Positions 18,291-30,528 of a DNA stretch of 64,000 nt are shown here, piece by piece. Made by a program: the position numbers and the translations under genes. Numbering within the stretch: the first letter of the stretch is position 1; each line of letters begins with the position of its first letter. Under the pieces are notes generated by a model that saw only the letters and a list, made by a program, of their open reading frames with translations, made no database searches and was not told the DNA's origin. This stretch comes from Henricia sp. BOLD:AAB3569 (Eukaryota > Echinodermata > Asteroidea > Spinulosida > Echinasteridae): the NCBI GenBank assembly GCA_037783545.1, contig JBBELK010000518.1, forward strand, positions 186,001 to 250,000. Reading direction: 5' to 3'.

Positions 18291-19376
18291 GGTGAGAATT
18301 TCGTTCAGTTATTAGTTATAAAATAAATTGTACAAGTGTAATTATATAAGTTAGAGAAGACCACGTCTGTTGTCTTTGAGCTCATTTACTGTAGTGGTTG
18401 TTCCGAACCCTGAATCACCCTCTTTAGAATAGTCTACGGTGACACATTTTTTTCCCCGGATCACAAATAGGTGTAAACGCTCTCGGAACCAAATTGGCCC
18501 CGGATCAGACCCCGAGATTTTGGTCTCGCGATGGCGGAGGGTTCGATCCCGAGCTCGGGATCAGTTTGCGGTTAGCTGGGCAATAAATCTTCCCCACATC
18601 CTGTTGCGGGCTAAAGCGCGCGAAAATTCCAGGGGAGCCCGCGCTCGTATTATGTACACGTGTACACGTAGTACATGCATACACGCACACAGGTACCACT
18701 GGTTCCATGCATTGTACAAAATGCATGATACCCCGACGCGATCGACATGTGATGCAACGCTGAGAATCTCGATCACTGGTGTCCGTTACGAAAACACAAC
18801 GTACTACAAACGTAATTGGTATCCTGCATTCAGCAATCTCTTTTGCGTGTCCGATACAAACTTCACACGTTGAGAAAAAGTGTTTCTGTATTTCCTCTAC
18901 TTTCTGCAACTTCTCTACTTTCTGCAACTATCTAGCGACACTTTGTCATTATCATATACAGCTTAGTTTTTAGTTGTTATATCAAGGATTTCGGAGTGTC
19001 ATTCAACGATTTCCGATCTATAGCATAAGTTGACGTTATTTCGTCGTGAAGAGAAGTTGACGAAGACGAAGTAGCCGAGTCGAGTTGTCTTCGTGTGAAA
19101 AGATGGCAAACGAAGTTCGCGGGCGCTCGTAGAGCAACGACAAACTGGCGAAGTTTTTGGACATTTGGGCCAGCGCAGAAATAATGGCTAAACTGGACGG
19201 AACATCTCGGAATTCTGCTGCGTTAGCTTGACCTTTGACTGCAACTTCTGGCTCCGCGCTCGGGATCAACAACAGATATAAACGCGGCACTCGAGACCAT
19301 TGCGGTTAACCTCAACACATTCTTATCAGGGGGTCAATCTTGATCCCGAGCTCGGGACCAGTGTAAACACGGTCAT
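18291..19376. other. Sequence between the segmental duplicates, with a tRNA-like B-box
   Basis: At 18538-18549 AGGGTTCGATCC resembles a pol III B-box, followed by GAGCTCGGGATC. A related GATCCCGAGCTCGGG stands at about 19341-19357. This may be an old tRNA-derived SINE, but no A-box is clear. Nothing else is recognised. Confidence 0.35.
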
Positions 19377-19782
19377 AGTAATACAAGTCATGCACGTATT
19401 TGTACATGTAGGACCATGCACAACATACAGCGGTGGCCTAGAGGGGTATATCCAATTGCTCAATTGCGATACCCCCTAGTCTTTCTCCTGGTCGTTTTTA
19501 TGATGCGCGCTGTATTGCTCGGATGGTGAATTGCATGTAGCCGGAACGAAAACGGCCACACTCGCGTCTAGAGGAATATCGGTACATTCTTGGCAATGCT
19601 GTACGTACGTATATGCTGTATGTGACACTGGAGCAGTGCCAGTTCAAAAAAACTATATGCATCAGCATCTTGATTTCCAGTCAAATGTTTCCCCAACATT
19701 CTACATTGTTCAAAGGTCAGAAAAACCTTTCATAAAAGCTATTTCAGGCTGATATCCGTGCTTCGTGAAGCACATGAGCTCT
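19377..19782 (+). repeat. Segmental direct duplication, copy 2
   Basis: Second copy of 17790-18290, 406 bp. It is shorter through several deletions or lacks insertions found in copy 1. It has its own 8-bp gain (CTCAATTG repeated near 19456). Confidence 0.85.
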
Positions 19783-19846
19783 AGTTCAACACTGTGGTTG
19801 TGAAAGGCAAAACTGTGGGTGGATGCATGGTACTGAAAGGGTTATA

Positions 19847-21235
19847 CAGGGTGGATCAAAAAAACCGAAACCGAGATATTATTGCTAATTGTAACTGAAG
19901 TACGGCACGTATGAATGAACGGGAGATATCATCTGTTAGGGTGGAATCTCCTCTTTAAAATGATACCCTGATCATGTCATTATGTTTCCGGTTGACTGAG
20001 CAGTGACCAGTGTTATGCAAGGGTCTAGTTATGGATTTGCGCCACTTTCTTTAATGCATGGCATAGCCAAGTATCCAGTAGCCAAGAACGCCTCGGAAAT
20101 TAACATGTCGATACAAATGTTGGTGGGAAAAAACCTGCATTTTCTTAAACGGAACATTCAGTCCTACATGGGAATGCAGCGAGTTTTTGTTGAGTCCAAG
20201 GTCTGGGCGAAGGAGAACTGGTACAGGTCGGTAATCCGAAAACATTAACGCAATTCAGCAAGCCCTACATGCAGCAGGGAGAACGCAGCAGTCATAGACG
20301 AAATGGTTTAGCCGGGACTGGCCCTAACCATGTTCAACACAATTGTTCGGTGGTACCTTTACAGGATTGTGGCTCGTAAGACATCAACTGCTTTCTGGCG
20401 ATCTTCAGAGGCATTTTAGGTTTAGCCAATGGATACTTGATCGTCCAAACAGGCCATGCCATTAGCCTTTTTGAAGTATGGCGGACACAATAGGAGGGCG
20501 CACTTTGCAGTGGGTATAAGATCGACTAAAATGCAAACTAACTCAGTTTTTCACTTTACACTTATTAATTTTATTTATAATTCTGTCTAAGTATGTATTA
20601 TAATTTATTTATGTAAATCACGTTTTTGGAAAGAAATACAATTGATAAAAAAATTCATACCCAAATGAAATTGCGCCCTCTCCTTTTGTTCCGCCATACT
20701 TCTAAAAGGCTAATGGTTCAGGCCATGACTGGACGCCATTTAAGACAGTGGCGCAAATCCCAAACTAGACCCGGGGCGGTCGGGTTGGCGTACGGGTTCT
20801 TTCCTCGCCTTTCACCTCTGGCGTCCCGGGTTCGAATCCGGGGTGTGTATGTGGATTGGGTTTGCAGTCCCTACTTGACCGCGTGGGTTTTCCCCTGTGG
20901 CATTTCTCTGGGGTTTTCCTCCCACTTCTAAAACTGCAACTCCTTCTTCGTCATCTCAAGTTGATAATATATATATAGTTAAAGCTAAAACCGTATAGTT
21001 GATGGCATCAAGGGCCTTAGTTGCCGAAGATGCCATAAAATATACAACAACAACAACAAACTAGACCCTTGCATAACATTGATCACTGCTCAGTCAACCG
21101 GAAACATAATGACATGATCAGGGTGTCATTTTAAAGAGGAGATTCCACCCTAACAGATGATATCTCATTCATACGTGCCCTACTTCAGTCACAATTAGCG
21201 ATAATATCTCGGTTTCGTTTTTCTTATCCACCCTG
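19847..21235. mobile_element. Long-TIR DNA transposon with TA target site, degenerate
   Basis: The ends are CAGGGTGGAT and its complement ATCCACCCTG, each flanked by TA, as for Tc1/mariner-type elements. The terminal inverted repeats extend over 200 bp (19847 to about 20060 on the left; right arm from about 20720, interrupted by a SINE). The interior (20061-20720) has only an 81-codon frame, and I do not recognise a transposase in it. It is probably non-autonomous. The superfamily call rests on the ends only. Confidence 0.65.
20773..21057 (+). mobile_element. tRNA-derived SINE, copy 1
   Basis: The head has an A-box-like TTGGCGTACGGG (20785-20796) and a perfect B-box GGTTCGAATCC (20829-20839). 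A central region follows with GTTTTCCCCTGTGGC and GGTTTTCCTCCCAC, which resembles the deeply conserved Nin-DC SINE domain. The tail is a CAA repeat. Target duplication AAACTAGACCC flanks it (20762-20772 and 21058-21068). It sits inside the right arm of the TA-flanked transposon, so it is younger than that element. Confidence 0.82.
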
Positions 21236-21359
21236 TATATATGTATCTTTTCCTTCAAGAGCAGACTCTGCAGGGCGCCATCAACTGACAATAAACAGCG
21301 GTGCCAAGTAGAGCATGATGAGGACACTATTGACCCCTTTCGAACACGTGCGAATATGC

Positions 21360-21554
21360 CATTTTGGGAGTCAAATAATGCTGAGTCATTGTGGAAGCAA
21401 TGTGCGTGCGCGTTGTGTGTGTCTCTGGTGGGCGTAACGCGGTTTAGTTCACCAATGGGAGCCTCATCATAGCGCGTTACGCGCGCTATAGACACACACA
21501 ACGCGCACGCACATTGCTTCCACAACGACGCGGCATTGTTTTACTCCCAAAATG
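21360..21554. mobile_element. Hairpin MITE-like inverted repeat
   Basis: Arms of about 65 bp (from CATTTTGGGAGTCAAATAAT at 21360 and its complement ending at 21554) enclose a core that holds a second inverted pair around GCGTAACGCG. No target duplication is clear. Confidence 0.75.
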
Positions 21555-22482
21555 ACGTCATTGGCACGAGCTCAATAGGCGCGGGCTTTGTTGTGCCTGT
21601 AGTCATGCTGCCTGTATTGGGTCTTTAATCAAGACTATAGGTACATGTAGTTGACGGCGCCCGCCAACTGCCGATTTTTGTGATACTTTGGGGCGCGAAA
21701 TCTCACCACTGCACACTTTGATTTGCGTGATATTTGGCACAAATACAAAGAAAACCAGCCCCAATAGGCCTGTACCAAAAACAAAATCAGCCTGGCAGAT
21801 TAAATAACAGAAACTAAAGGCAGCATGATTTACAGTGCAATTTCACGCAGCGGTCCATCAAGCTTGCAAACTTCGGTTACGGATTTGACGGTGTCACGAC
21901 TGCGTGCATGGCTGATGATGTCACAGATTTCCGAGTCCCTATAGCTTCGGCTTCAACAAGGCCGACAACCCCATTCTTTGGCGCCTATGCTCGACAGCAC
22001 TGTTCAAAATTTTAGCTCTATCTTTCTCCATATAAACTGCACGATCTGACAATCATGCAATCATCAGCGTTTGCGATTATATTTTAAAGAAAAAACATCG
22101 ATAATCGCAGATTCGCATAAACTGATCAAGTCGAATAGGCTTACATACGTACATGTAGCCTAGCCTAAACAAATTTGCACTTCAAGCTTGCTGATGCGCA
22201 CGTTTGATGGAGATGAAACCCAATTCAAAATTCACAAAAATACATACTTTTAGAGGAGTAACATATTAATGTAGTCCTGCGTTTCGACCAATCAGCTCTC
22301 TGCGTCCAATTCTGGTAGCAATCTCCATAGACCGTGTACAAAACGGAAACAGGTTTCTCAAGTCTGTAACTATAGGTCGATTAGACTTGTTCCCAGTCCA
22401 TTCACGACTACGCTGCTGCCGTTTACGAAACAACCGGTCTAGTTATACAGACTTGACATCAAGTCTGATCGAATCATAGAGG
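21555..22482. other. Spacer left of DIRS copy 2, no gene
   Basis: No coding signal. A small inverted repeat (AAGTCTGTAACTATAG near 22360 and CTAGTTATACAGACTT near 22440) suggests a decayed MITE just before the DIRS end. Confidence 0.4.
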
Positions 22483-22745
22483 ATTATATTACGCCATTTC
22501 CGGATAGACTCACTATGTAGATTGTCCCTTGTGACGCAATCTGCTCCACCTTTAGAAGCTCATGAATATGCAAAAAGTTGACACAATGGTGGTGCTTGGT
22601 GTAAAAGCCCGATGTGTCTCGTTGAACGTTGTCTTTGTTTTTTGTGCAGCAATCTGTTCGGATCATCTTGGCACACTGTGGTGCCTTATGTACTATTTTG
22701 AATTTCACCGGGATTTGTCAGCCTAGCTTCTTCTTCGCCAGGACT

Positions 22746-24275
22746 ATGCCCAAGGAATCTACGGGAAGTCGCCGTTCGGCCTCAGCTTCTATCGCCAAGC
22801 ATCCCGAACATGATACCGTGGATATTCTTGCCGTTGCGGCCAGGGAAATCGGGCAATCGTGCGAGTCGACTCCACCCCAACCCAGGGGCGAGCCGACGGG
22901 ACAGCACCAAGCCCCAGCCCCTTCGTGGGCTGGAGGCTCTCAGGTTTGCGGACACCCATATCCCAAACCCAGTCTCAGCCCAATGACTACAGACACGGCC
23001 GTACCAGCTCAATCGGCCGGCGGTTATCAACCTCCGTCATCGGTCACATCGGTGGGTACAAACTCCACTCAAGCCACTGCCGCTGCGTCATCCGCTACGG
23101 TACCAAATTTGCAGCCGGGTCACACGACCGGGTTGCCGGTAGGCCACCCGGGGCAACAACAGCCTCAGCCATGGAACCCTTGGGGTCCGTCCCCCCAGGC
23201 GTTTCATATGCCGGGACCAGGAATGTACCATGCTTACGGCGCTACCGCACCGCCTCAGCCTATAGTTTTTACCAAGGGGCCACTTATGCACCGCCACCAT
23301 ATTATTTTTCGCCATGGGGTTACCCTATACAGCCGCTTCACCGATGGTCATACAACAGCCGCCGGCTAGTTCCGGCTCTGCTCCAGCTTCATCCGGGCAC
23401 GTTTCCGGACAAGCCGGGAACGTCACTTTAGCTGAGCGCGAGGACCAGCGACCTCCGCATGCTATTAGAGGCTCCGGAGCGGAACCAGCTCCCGACGCCA
23501 TTTTTCTTCAGTCATTTAGCAGTGACGACGATGATATTTCAGCGATTTCTGAACGTTCTTCACGCGTCATCAGTTTTGAAGAAAACTTTTCGAAACCCAC
23601 ACAAAAGAGATTCAGGTAATCCTCTCTCCGAGCAAGTTATTTCGTGGTGGCAAGACTTAAGAACTAATAAACTTTCGCATGAAGATTACAAACAAGAATT
23701 AGCGAATTACGACATCGGCGAGGCACAGGACAAATGTTTTAATGCACCAGAACTGCCTTCCGGCCTTAGAAAAGTCTTCAAGCAAGCCAACGCTTCCCTC
23801 GTTTCGGTAGATGACAAGATGAAAGGTGCTCATGGTCACCTATTATCGAGATCAGCCTTGCCTTTTCTGCGACTTTACGACGCAGTAGCAGACCCAGAGT
23901 GCCCCTCGGAAATTTCCAAAGAATTAGTCATTGAACATGTTTCTACGGGACTGATTCTACTCGGTTCAGCTAGTCAAAGCCTAGCTATGGCGCGACAACA
24001 CACGTTCGATGAAATTGTTGACAAAAAATTTGAGACTCTGAAGAAAAACTCACCATCTATGGGAGAACTTTTTGGAGACTCATTGCTGAAAGACATCGAG
24101 GATACAGAAAAAGCCTCTAAGTTTAACAAGAGCATCAAAGTTTCGACGCAGAGGTAATTTCGGGACCTTCCGAAGTTTCAACAAGCCACCATACAGAGCA
24201 GGTACTAGCAATTTTAATAGACCTCGTACCTGGAAATCATCCTCTACGTCAACAACTAGTACAGCCGGAAAAAAA
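22746..24275 (+). pseudogene. DIRS copy 2 gag, frameshifted
   Basis: Homologous to the copy 1 Gag. It starts at ATG 22746 and lacks 12 bp just after the start (a CCCAAG direct-repeat difference). Two TA gains near 23262 and 23328, a net +1 at about 23564 and +3 at about 23845 alter the frame. About 71 bp are lost at about 24122. At the 3' end a run of seven A puts Gag and RT in one frame. Confidence 0.85.
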
Positions 24276-24650
24276 TTAATTGGGCCTAGTACTCTTACAG
24301 CAACGCGCAGTACTCCAGCAGTTTCTTCACCTCTTGCGGGACGTCTTCAATATTTCGTCAATAACTGGATGTCCATCACCCATGACCCATGGGTCATTGA
24401 TGCTATTTCAGGTTATACCTTTGACTTTTTGTCTGCGCCTTACCAGCTGTTTAGTCCAGTTACCCATGCGCAGTCGGACAGCCAGGCAGCTATTTTTGAT
24501 CAAGAGGTGCAGAAACTGCTAGAGAAGGGAGCCATCACTTCAGAACCTCCAGTCATGGGACAATTTATTTCTTCAGTTTTTCTCATCCCTAAAAAATCCG
24601 GAGAAGTTCGGCCGGTAGTTAATCTACGCCCATTAAACAAATTTATTACA
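24276..24650 (+). pseudogene. DIRS copy 2 RT, N-terminal fragment
   Basis: Matches residues 1-92 of the copy 1 RT (ATG 24369, KKSGEVRPVVNLRPLNKF present). It is then cut by foreign DNA at about 24650. Motif A, YLDD and the first RNase H residues are absent from this copy. Confidence 0.88.
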
Positions 24651-24731
24651 AAATCGTATATATAGGGGTTCAAAAGGAATGCGATGCGTCACTCACCTGA
24701 CGAACTGGGTGGATCATAGTCAGCGTTAGCC

Positions 24732-25431
24732 GTAGTCTTGGCCCAAGACTACAGTCGATATTGGTTTGTGTACGCGTTGGCCATTCCCAGTAGTGGGCCC
24801 TCTTGCAGCTGCACTAACTGGCCAGCCCTTTGCTCACTAGAGTAGTCTTGGAAATTTCTCCCGGAAGTTCAGCATTGGGGGCGGTACCGTTTTATGTAAA
24901 TAGCTGCAGAGGGTTTTATGATGGCACACAAGGGACATGGCATACCACAGATATCTTTGCAATTATTTGCAATGTCGCAATTATCTTCATAAACAAATGT
25001 ATTTTGCGATGTCATACGCCTTTGCAAACATGTTTGTAAATATATTCGCAAACATTTGCCAAGAAACTTATGCCACCGAAAATATTAGTAACGATAAACG
25101 GTCATGTTCGATGATTCTTGTAAGCCGCCTTATATTTTTCAAACCATTCGAAGCGCGTGCACGCGGTGTATTTGGGTCACGCTCTGCGGTCGACGCGCTG
25201 TATTTGGGTCGCTCGCTGCATTCCCACGCGCTGCTGTATTTGGGTCACTCGCTGATTGGTTCCCTAGGAAAGCCTAGGCAAAAACAAAGAAAAAGTTAAA
25301 CCTTCAGGGAGGATTTCCCAAGACTACTCTAGTGAGCAAAGACTGGTCCGTTAGTGCTGCAAGAGGGCGCACTATATGGCCAACGCGTACACAAACCAAT
25401 ATCGACTAGAGTAGTCTTGGGCCAAGACTAC
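24732..25431. mobile_element. 700-bp TIR element nested in the LINE
   Basis: The terminal repeats start with the palindromic GTAGTCTTGGCCCAAGACTA and extend inwards for about 135 bp with small differences. GTTAGCC flanks both sides (24725-24731 and 25432-25438), a 7-bp or, with the ambiguous C, 8-bp target duplication that would suit a hAT-type enzyme. The interior has no recognisable transposase. Confidence 0.8.
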
Positions 25432-25639
25432 GTTAGCCGACGAAAAGGAGGCAGTCATGACGTAGGCCCTCCCTGGGTCTTACAGCCTCTCACATTCAAA
25501 TCCTATCCACACCTGCTCGTGGTGAACCCTGCTAACCTCGGCCTTGCGGCTGAGGGACTGACGTGGAAGGGTGCCTTGTCTCCCCTGTCCCAAGAAGGCA
25601 GAGTTATGCCACATACCACCACCATTGTGGCAACCCAGG

Positions 25640-27484
25640 GGCAACCGATCTTCTATGAACACAACTACTAGCTCCAGGGTTAAAGCCCCTGCTCCACACA
25701 GCGTCAACAGCCAAAGCCGCAGTAACCCTGCACTAATGACGAGCGGCACTCAAAGCCCTACTCGGGAAGGTGCCTCTCCGATGAGGCCGAAAGTCACGAC
25801 GCCCAAGACGGACCTACGCAAGTCCTTTCGAATTGCAACCTGGAACGTCTTAACCCTTAATGGGAATGGATATAAAACGGCTATTATCCATCAAATGAAT
25901 CTGTACAACATCTCCGTGCTAGGTGTCACTGAAGCCAGACTAGTCGACAGTGGCATTTGTCAATCCGAAGAGGCCACACTCATACACTCCGGTGGTCCTA
26001 CAAAGATCAACGGTGTAGCCCTCTTCGTTTGTCCGCCTTTCAACAAGGCCATCACTAAATGGCAGGCAATTTCTGACCGCCTATATACTCTACGTAAGAC
26101 TACAGCATCGCCATGGTCAGCTATCCATCATCGTAGCCTATGCACCAACAAATACATCTGATGACCACGCCAAGAATCAATTTTATAACCAACTCACCGC
26201 CATCACCGAGGATATCCCTCCCCATGATGAGCTTGTTGTCCTCGGTGACATGAACGCCACCCCAGGTTGTTCAAGGAATGGTTTCGAGTCCATCCTAGGC
26301 CCTTACAACCCCGGTTCCATCAATTACAATTCAGTGAGACTCCTCTCCTTCTGCGCCTCACAAACCATCTCTATAACTGGCAGCTGGTTCCGGCGCCGCA
26401 ACATCCACAGAGCGACTTGGATCTCCAATGATGGTCACACACGAAAAGAGCTTGATCACATTCTTGTCAAAAACCGGAAGATAGTAAAATCTTACAGGGT
26501 CTACAGAGGAGCTGAAGCCCCAGCAAACACAGATCATCGTCTACTAATTGCAACACTAGCACTCATGCCTCGCTTCCATTCCAAGAAGCCCCCACTCCCT
26601 TGTATGATGTGGAACAGGTCATCAAGGATAAAACCCTGGCATCAAAATATTCAGTCACAATCCGAAACAGGTTCCAAGCCATAGATGACCTCCCAGACAA
26701 TGTGGAAGCTGCCTGGTCCTGTATTAGTTCAACTATCCGTGAAACAGCCGACGAAATAATTGGGAAGAAGAAACGCCTCAAACGACATCCATGGCTCACT
26801 GAGGAAACCCTCGAAGTTCTTGATGAAAAATCGAAAGCCAGACTGAACAATCATCACGCAGAACATAGGCGTTTGCAAGGAGTCTTCCGAGCCAAGGCTA
26901 AGCGAGATAGGGAAGTCTACCTCGAGAACCTCTCCAAAAGCATCGACAACAACTTCTCCTGCCAAAACCTTAAATCCGCCTATAAAGTCATCAAAGAGCT
27001 CCGCCCAAAATCTGATAGGAGTACCAGCCCAACCATTAACAAAGCAAATGGTTCGCCCTGCTCATCAGACGAGGAGTCTCTAGAAAGATGGAGAGAGCAT
27101 TTTGAAGCTGCCTTAAGCCATCCATCAGCTCCACCGTGTCCAGACCTGGATACTCCCATAGCTCCTCCAACAGACCCGGTAACTTCCGAGGACGCCCCCA
27201 CTCTCGAAGAGGTGAAATCAGCCATCAAAAGGCTGAAGAACGGCAGAGCAGCCGGCCCTGACCACATCCCTCCTGAGCTCTTGAAGTGCGCCATCGACCC
27301 GATTAGTTATGTCTTCCATAAGCTCTTACTACAGGTATGGCGATCAGGAAAAATCCCAGCAGAATGGAAAGAGGGCATCATAGTTACACTCTACAAAGGG
27401 AAGGGCCCCCGCACTGAATGTAGCAGCTACAGACCCATCACGCTTCTATCCGTTCCGGGAAAGTTTTCGCCCACGTCCTCCTAG
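25640..27484 (+). pseudogene. LINE endonuclease and N-terminal RT, several frameshifts
   Basis: The endonuclease begins near FRIATWNVLTLNGNG (25820s) and continues with VTEARL and, after a frame change near 26100, VLGDMNATPG (about 26240) and TDHRLL. A second frame change near 26590 leads into KRLKNGRAAGPDHIPPELLK and YRPITLLSV, the RT fingers. The frame ends at 27484, where one base appears lost near 27459 just before the palm. Confidence 0.85.
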
Positions 27485-27489
27485 CCCGG

Positions 27490-28728
27490 TTGAACCCCTT
27501 GCTAGTTGAGCACGGACGACCCGAGCAATCCGGATTCACGGCTGGCCGCTCCACACTGGATGCCATTCTCGCCCTCCGTCTGTTGTCCGAGCTGCACCAC
27601 GAGTTCAACCAACCCTTATCCGTGGCCTATGTCGACCTCAAGGCAGCCTTTGATTCGGTCGATAGACAAGCACTCTGGAAAGCCCTTCAAGGCATCGGCG
27701 TTCCCCACCATCTCATCAACCTTATCAAAGATCTTCACACCAATACCACTGCTAAGGTGCGACAAGGAAGGAACACCTCTGACAGTTTTCTCACAAGATC
27801 TGGCGTAAAACAGGGCTGTATACTGGCACCCTCCCTTTTCTGTCGCGCCATGGACTGGATCCTCGATAGGGCAACCGCAGACGTGGGGATTACCATCGGC
27901 CAGTTCAAGTTCTCAGACATGGACTACGCTGACGATGTCGCTCTAGTCTGTAACGAGGTCAAAGATCTGAGAAGCGCACTCCAGTCTTTTCAGACCGAGG
28001 CTGCCAATCTCGGTCTCAACATCTCCTGGCAGAAAACGAAAATCCAAGTCTTGACACCAATTAGTGACTCCAGCACTACCTCCCACATTATGGTGAACGG
28101 CCAGTCTGTCGACCTTGTGGAGGATTTCGTGTATCTTGGCAGTAAAATCTCCAACACTGGGCGCAGTGAACCCGACATCCTCAGACGACTCGGTCTCGCC
28201 TCATCCGCCATGAACAGTCTACGCAGAATCTGGAGGCTAAAGAGCCTGAAACTCACCACCAAACTGGGCATATACAGGGCATGCGTCATTCCTGTCCTGC
28301 TATATGGCTCAGAAACCTGGACCCTTCTAAAATCCGATCTCAGAAGACTTGAGTCATTCCACCAAAGGAGTCAACGCTCGATTCTATGCATCCAGTGGTT
28401 CGACTTCGTCAGCAATAACGAGGTCACCCACAGAACAGGGTTGCCAACCATCAACCACCTAATCCAACGTCGCTGCACCACCTTCTTCGGTCACGTTGCT
28501 CGCCTGGCTGATAACATCCCAGCAAAAAAAGCTATGGGTATTGCCATCAACTCTAAGAGAGGCCATCCGCCAACTCCCGGCTGGAGGAGACCCCGAGGCC
28601 GTCCAAGATCACCTTGGTTAGAACAACTGGGCCGGCCTAGCGAGATTGACCGCATGTGGAACGAGGCTATAGGTCGCGGGCACAGGAGATCGGCGCGACG
28701 GACCCATGCTGTCTTTGCGGCTGATTGA
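27490..28728 (+). pseudogene. LINE RT palm and C-terminal region
   Basis: Continues the RT in another frame: EQSGFTAGRSTLDAI, VDLKAAFDSVD (motif A Asp), GVKQGCILAPSLF, MDYADDVAL (YADD), LYGSETWTL and HQRSQRSILCIQW. The final Cys-rich tail usual for such LINEs is not evident, so the 3' end may be truncated or mutated before the GATT tail. Confidence 0.88.
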
Positions 28729-28738
28729 TTGATTGATT

Positions 28739-29588
28739 GAACTGCTGGCAGCATTTTTTGCCTTCAAATCCTTGGTGCCAGACCAAAGAGACCTCCATAT
28801 CCGCATACAGATGGACAACGCAACAGCCATAGCCTATATGTCAATCACAAAGGGGGGACGAAATCCCATCACCTAACTCAACTTGCCATAACCATCTGGA
28901 TCTGGTGCATAAAGAGAAACATTCTTGTGTCTGCAGAACACATACCAGGCTAATCCAATGTCACAGCCGACAGCCTGTCCAGAATTTTCAACGATCGCAC
29001 CGAATGGAAACTTCAACCAACAATCTTTCAGTTACTCATGCAGAACTTGAGTTTCACACCGTTGGTGGACTTGTTTGCAACCCGGCTAAATGCACAAATA
29101 CAGAAGTTTGTGTCATGGCACCCAGATCCCATGGCATGGAGATCGGATGCCTTTCTACTGAACTGGAAGGGACTGAAGGGTTACGCCTTTCCCCCATTTG
29201 CGCTGATAACCAAGTGCCTGGGCAAAGTAAAACGAGAACAATTAATTAAGCGACCATCGTAATGATTGCTCCAGTATGGCCGGCACAACCATGGTACCCC
29301 ATGTTGTTGGAACTGACCATTGCCAACCCAGTTCTCCTTCCCAGAAGACAAGACCTTCTTCGTCTCCCTCACAATCTCCAGTTAACACATCCTATGGCAG
29401 ACACACTGCAATTAGCCGCCTGGAAGTTATCAGGGAAGGATTACAAGAATAAGGAATATCTAGAAACGTGTCTAACACTATCATTGCCTCATGGAGATCT
29501 CAATCAAATACACAATACAATTCTGCATGGGCAAGATGGATCCGCTAGTGTATTTCACGGAAAGTTGATCCAGTTCAATCACCTATAG
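28739..29588 (+). pseudogene. DIRS copy 2 RNase H and RT C-terminal fragment
   Basis: Resumes the DIRS sequence at the copy 1 position equivalent to 7810. It has +2 bp near 28837, a G-to-A/C series of point changes and an 8-bp TTAATTAA gain at 29241-29248. Each breaks the frame. Confidence 0.85.
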
Positions 29589-29718
29589 CTGATATCCTAG
29601 CCTTTTTACAACAGCTATTTGAGGAAGGTCTACTCTACAGAACCCTCAACGTCTACCGTTCGTCCATCTCATCAACCCACAAATTTGTCAGTAGTCTCCC
29701 AGTGGGTAGCATCATTTA

Positions 29719-30408
29719 GTGAAACGTTTCTTTAAGGGAATCCTTAACCTTAGACCACCACGACCTCGTTACAACGTAACCTGGGATGTCAGAACAGTTC
29801 TGAATTTCATCAAAGCCGGGCCGGACAATCGGCGTCTGACCATGAAACAGCTTTCTCTCAAATTGGCAATGTTAATTGCTCTCGTTTCAGCTATTCGTTC
29901 CTCGTCCCTTAAAGCACTAGACTTAAACAACATGTCAAGATCATCTGATGGCAAGTACACCTTCTGCCTGACAAAATTATCAAAAAGAGTGTCAGTGAAC
30001 AAACCCTTCCACGAGGTAGAGATTTCACACTTCGGTGGTCATAGGAATCTTTGTCCAGTACGAGCTCTGGATGAGTATCGGGATAGAACCATGCCTCGTC
30101 GGGGTGAGGGCAGTTCCAAGATTTCACGCCTGTTTTTGTCACTCACAAAACCTTACCACCCAGTTGTCTCATCCACTATATCCAGGTGGATAAAAGAAAT
30201 CCTGTCACAAGCTGGTATTGACGTCACACAATTTAGAGCACATTCAACCAGAAGTGCTTCAACCTCTGCGGCAGCATCAGCTGGCATTTCAACCAACGAC
30301 ATCCTTAAAACAGCAGACTGGACGTCTGCAAGAACATTCGCCAACTATTACCACAGGCAGACTGATACATCACAGTTTGGCCAGGCAGTTTTGGCGACGG
30401 CAGTGTAA
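29719..30408 (+). pseudogene. DIRS copy 2 tyrosine recombinase, C-terminal part
   Basis: 229 codons covering the catalytic domain. Arg in SAIRSSSL, HSTR and NYYHR are all still present. The N-terminal part is broken by a stop near 29548 (TAG) and a 1-bp deletion near 29706. The annotated start is a GTG that replaces the Met of copy 1. Confidence 0.85.
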
Positions 30409-30417
30409 TGCTTCGAA

Positions 30418-30528
30418 GTCTACATAGTGAGTATATCCGGAATTGGCGTAATATAATTCCCCAATTACATAAAGGTACTTACCTGCAATATAATTGGAAT
30501 TATATAAGACAATGAAGGATAGACTCAC
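30418..30528 (+). repeat. DIRS copy 2 internal complementary region
   Basis: Same design as in copy 1: the reverse complement of the left end joined to that of the right end, meeting at AATATAATTCCCC. Confidence 0.88.

Larger units (their letters stand above)
24651..28738 (+). mobile_element. APE-type LINE inserted in DIRS copy 2, degenerate
   Basis: A 4.1-kb insertion ending in a tandem GATT tail (28725-28740), a 3' end of the kind seen in several non-LTR clades. It encodes endonuclease and reverse transcriptase fragments. Clade assignment (RTE, Jockey or I-like) is not possible by eye. The insertion coincides with loss of about 865 bp of the target, so no target duplication remains. It carries a nested TIR element at 24732-25431. 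Confidence 0.82.
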
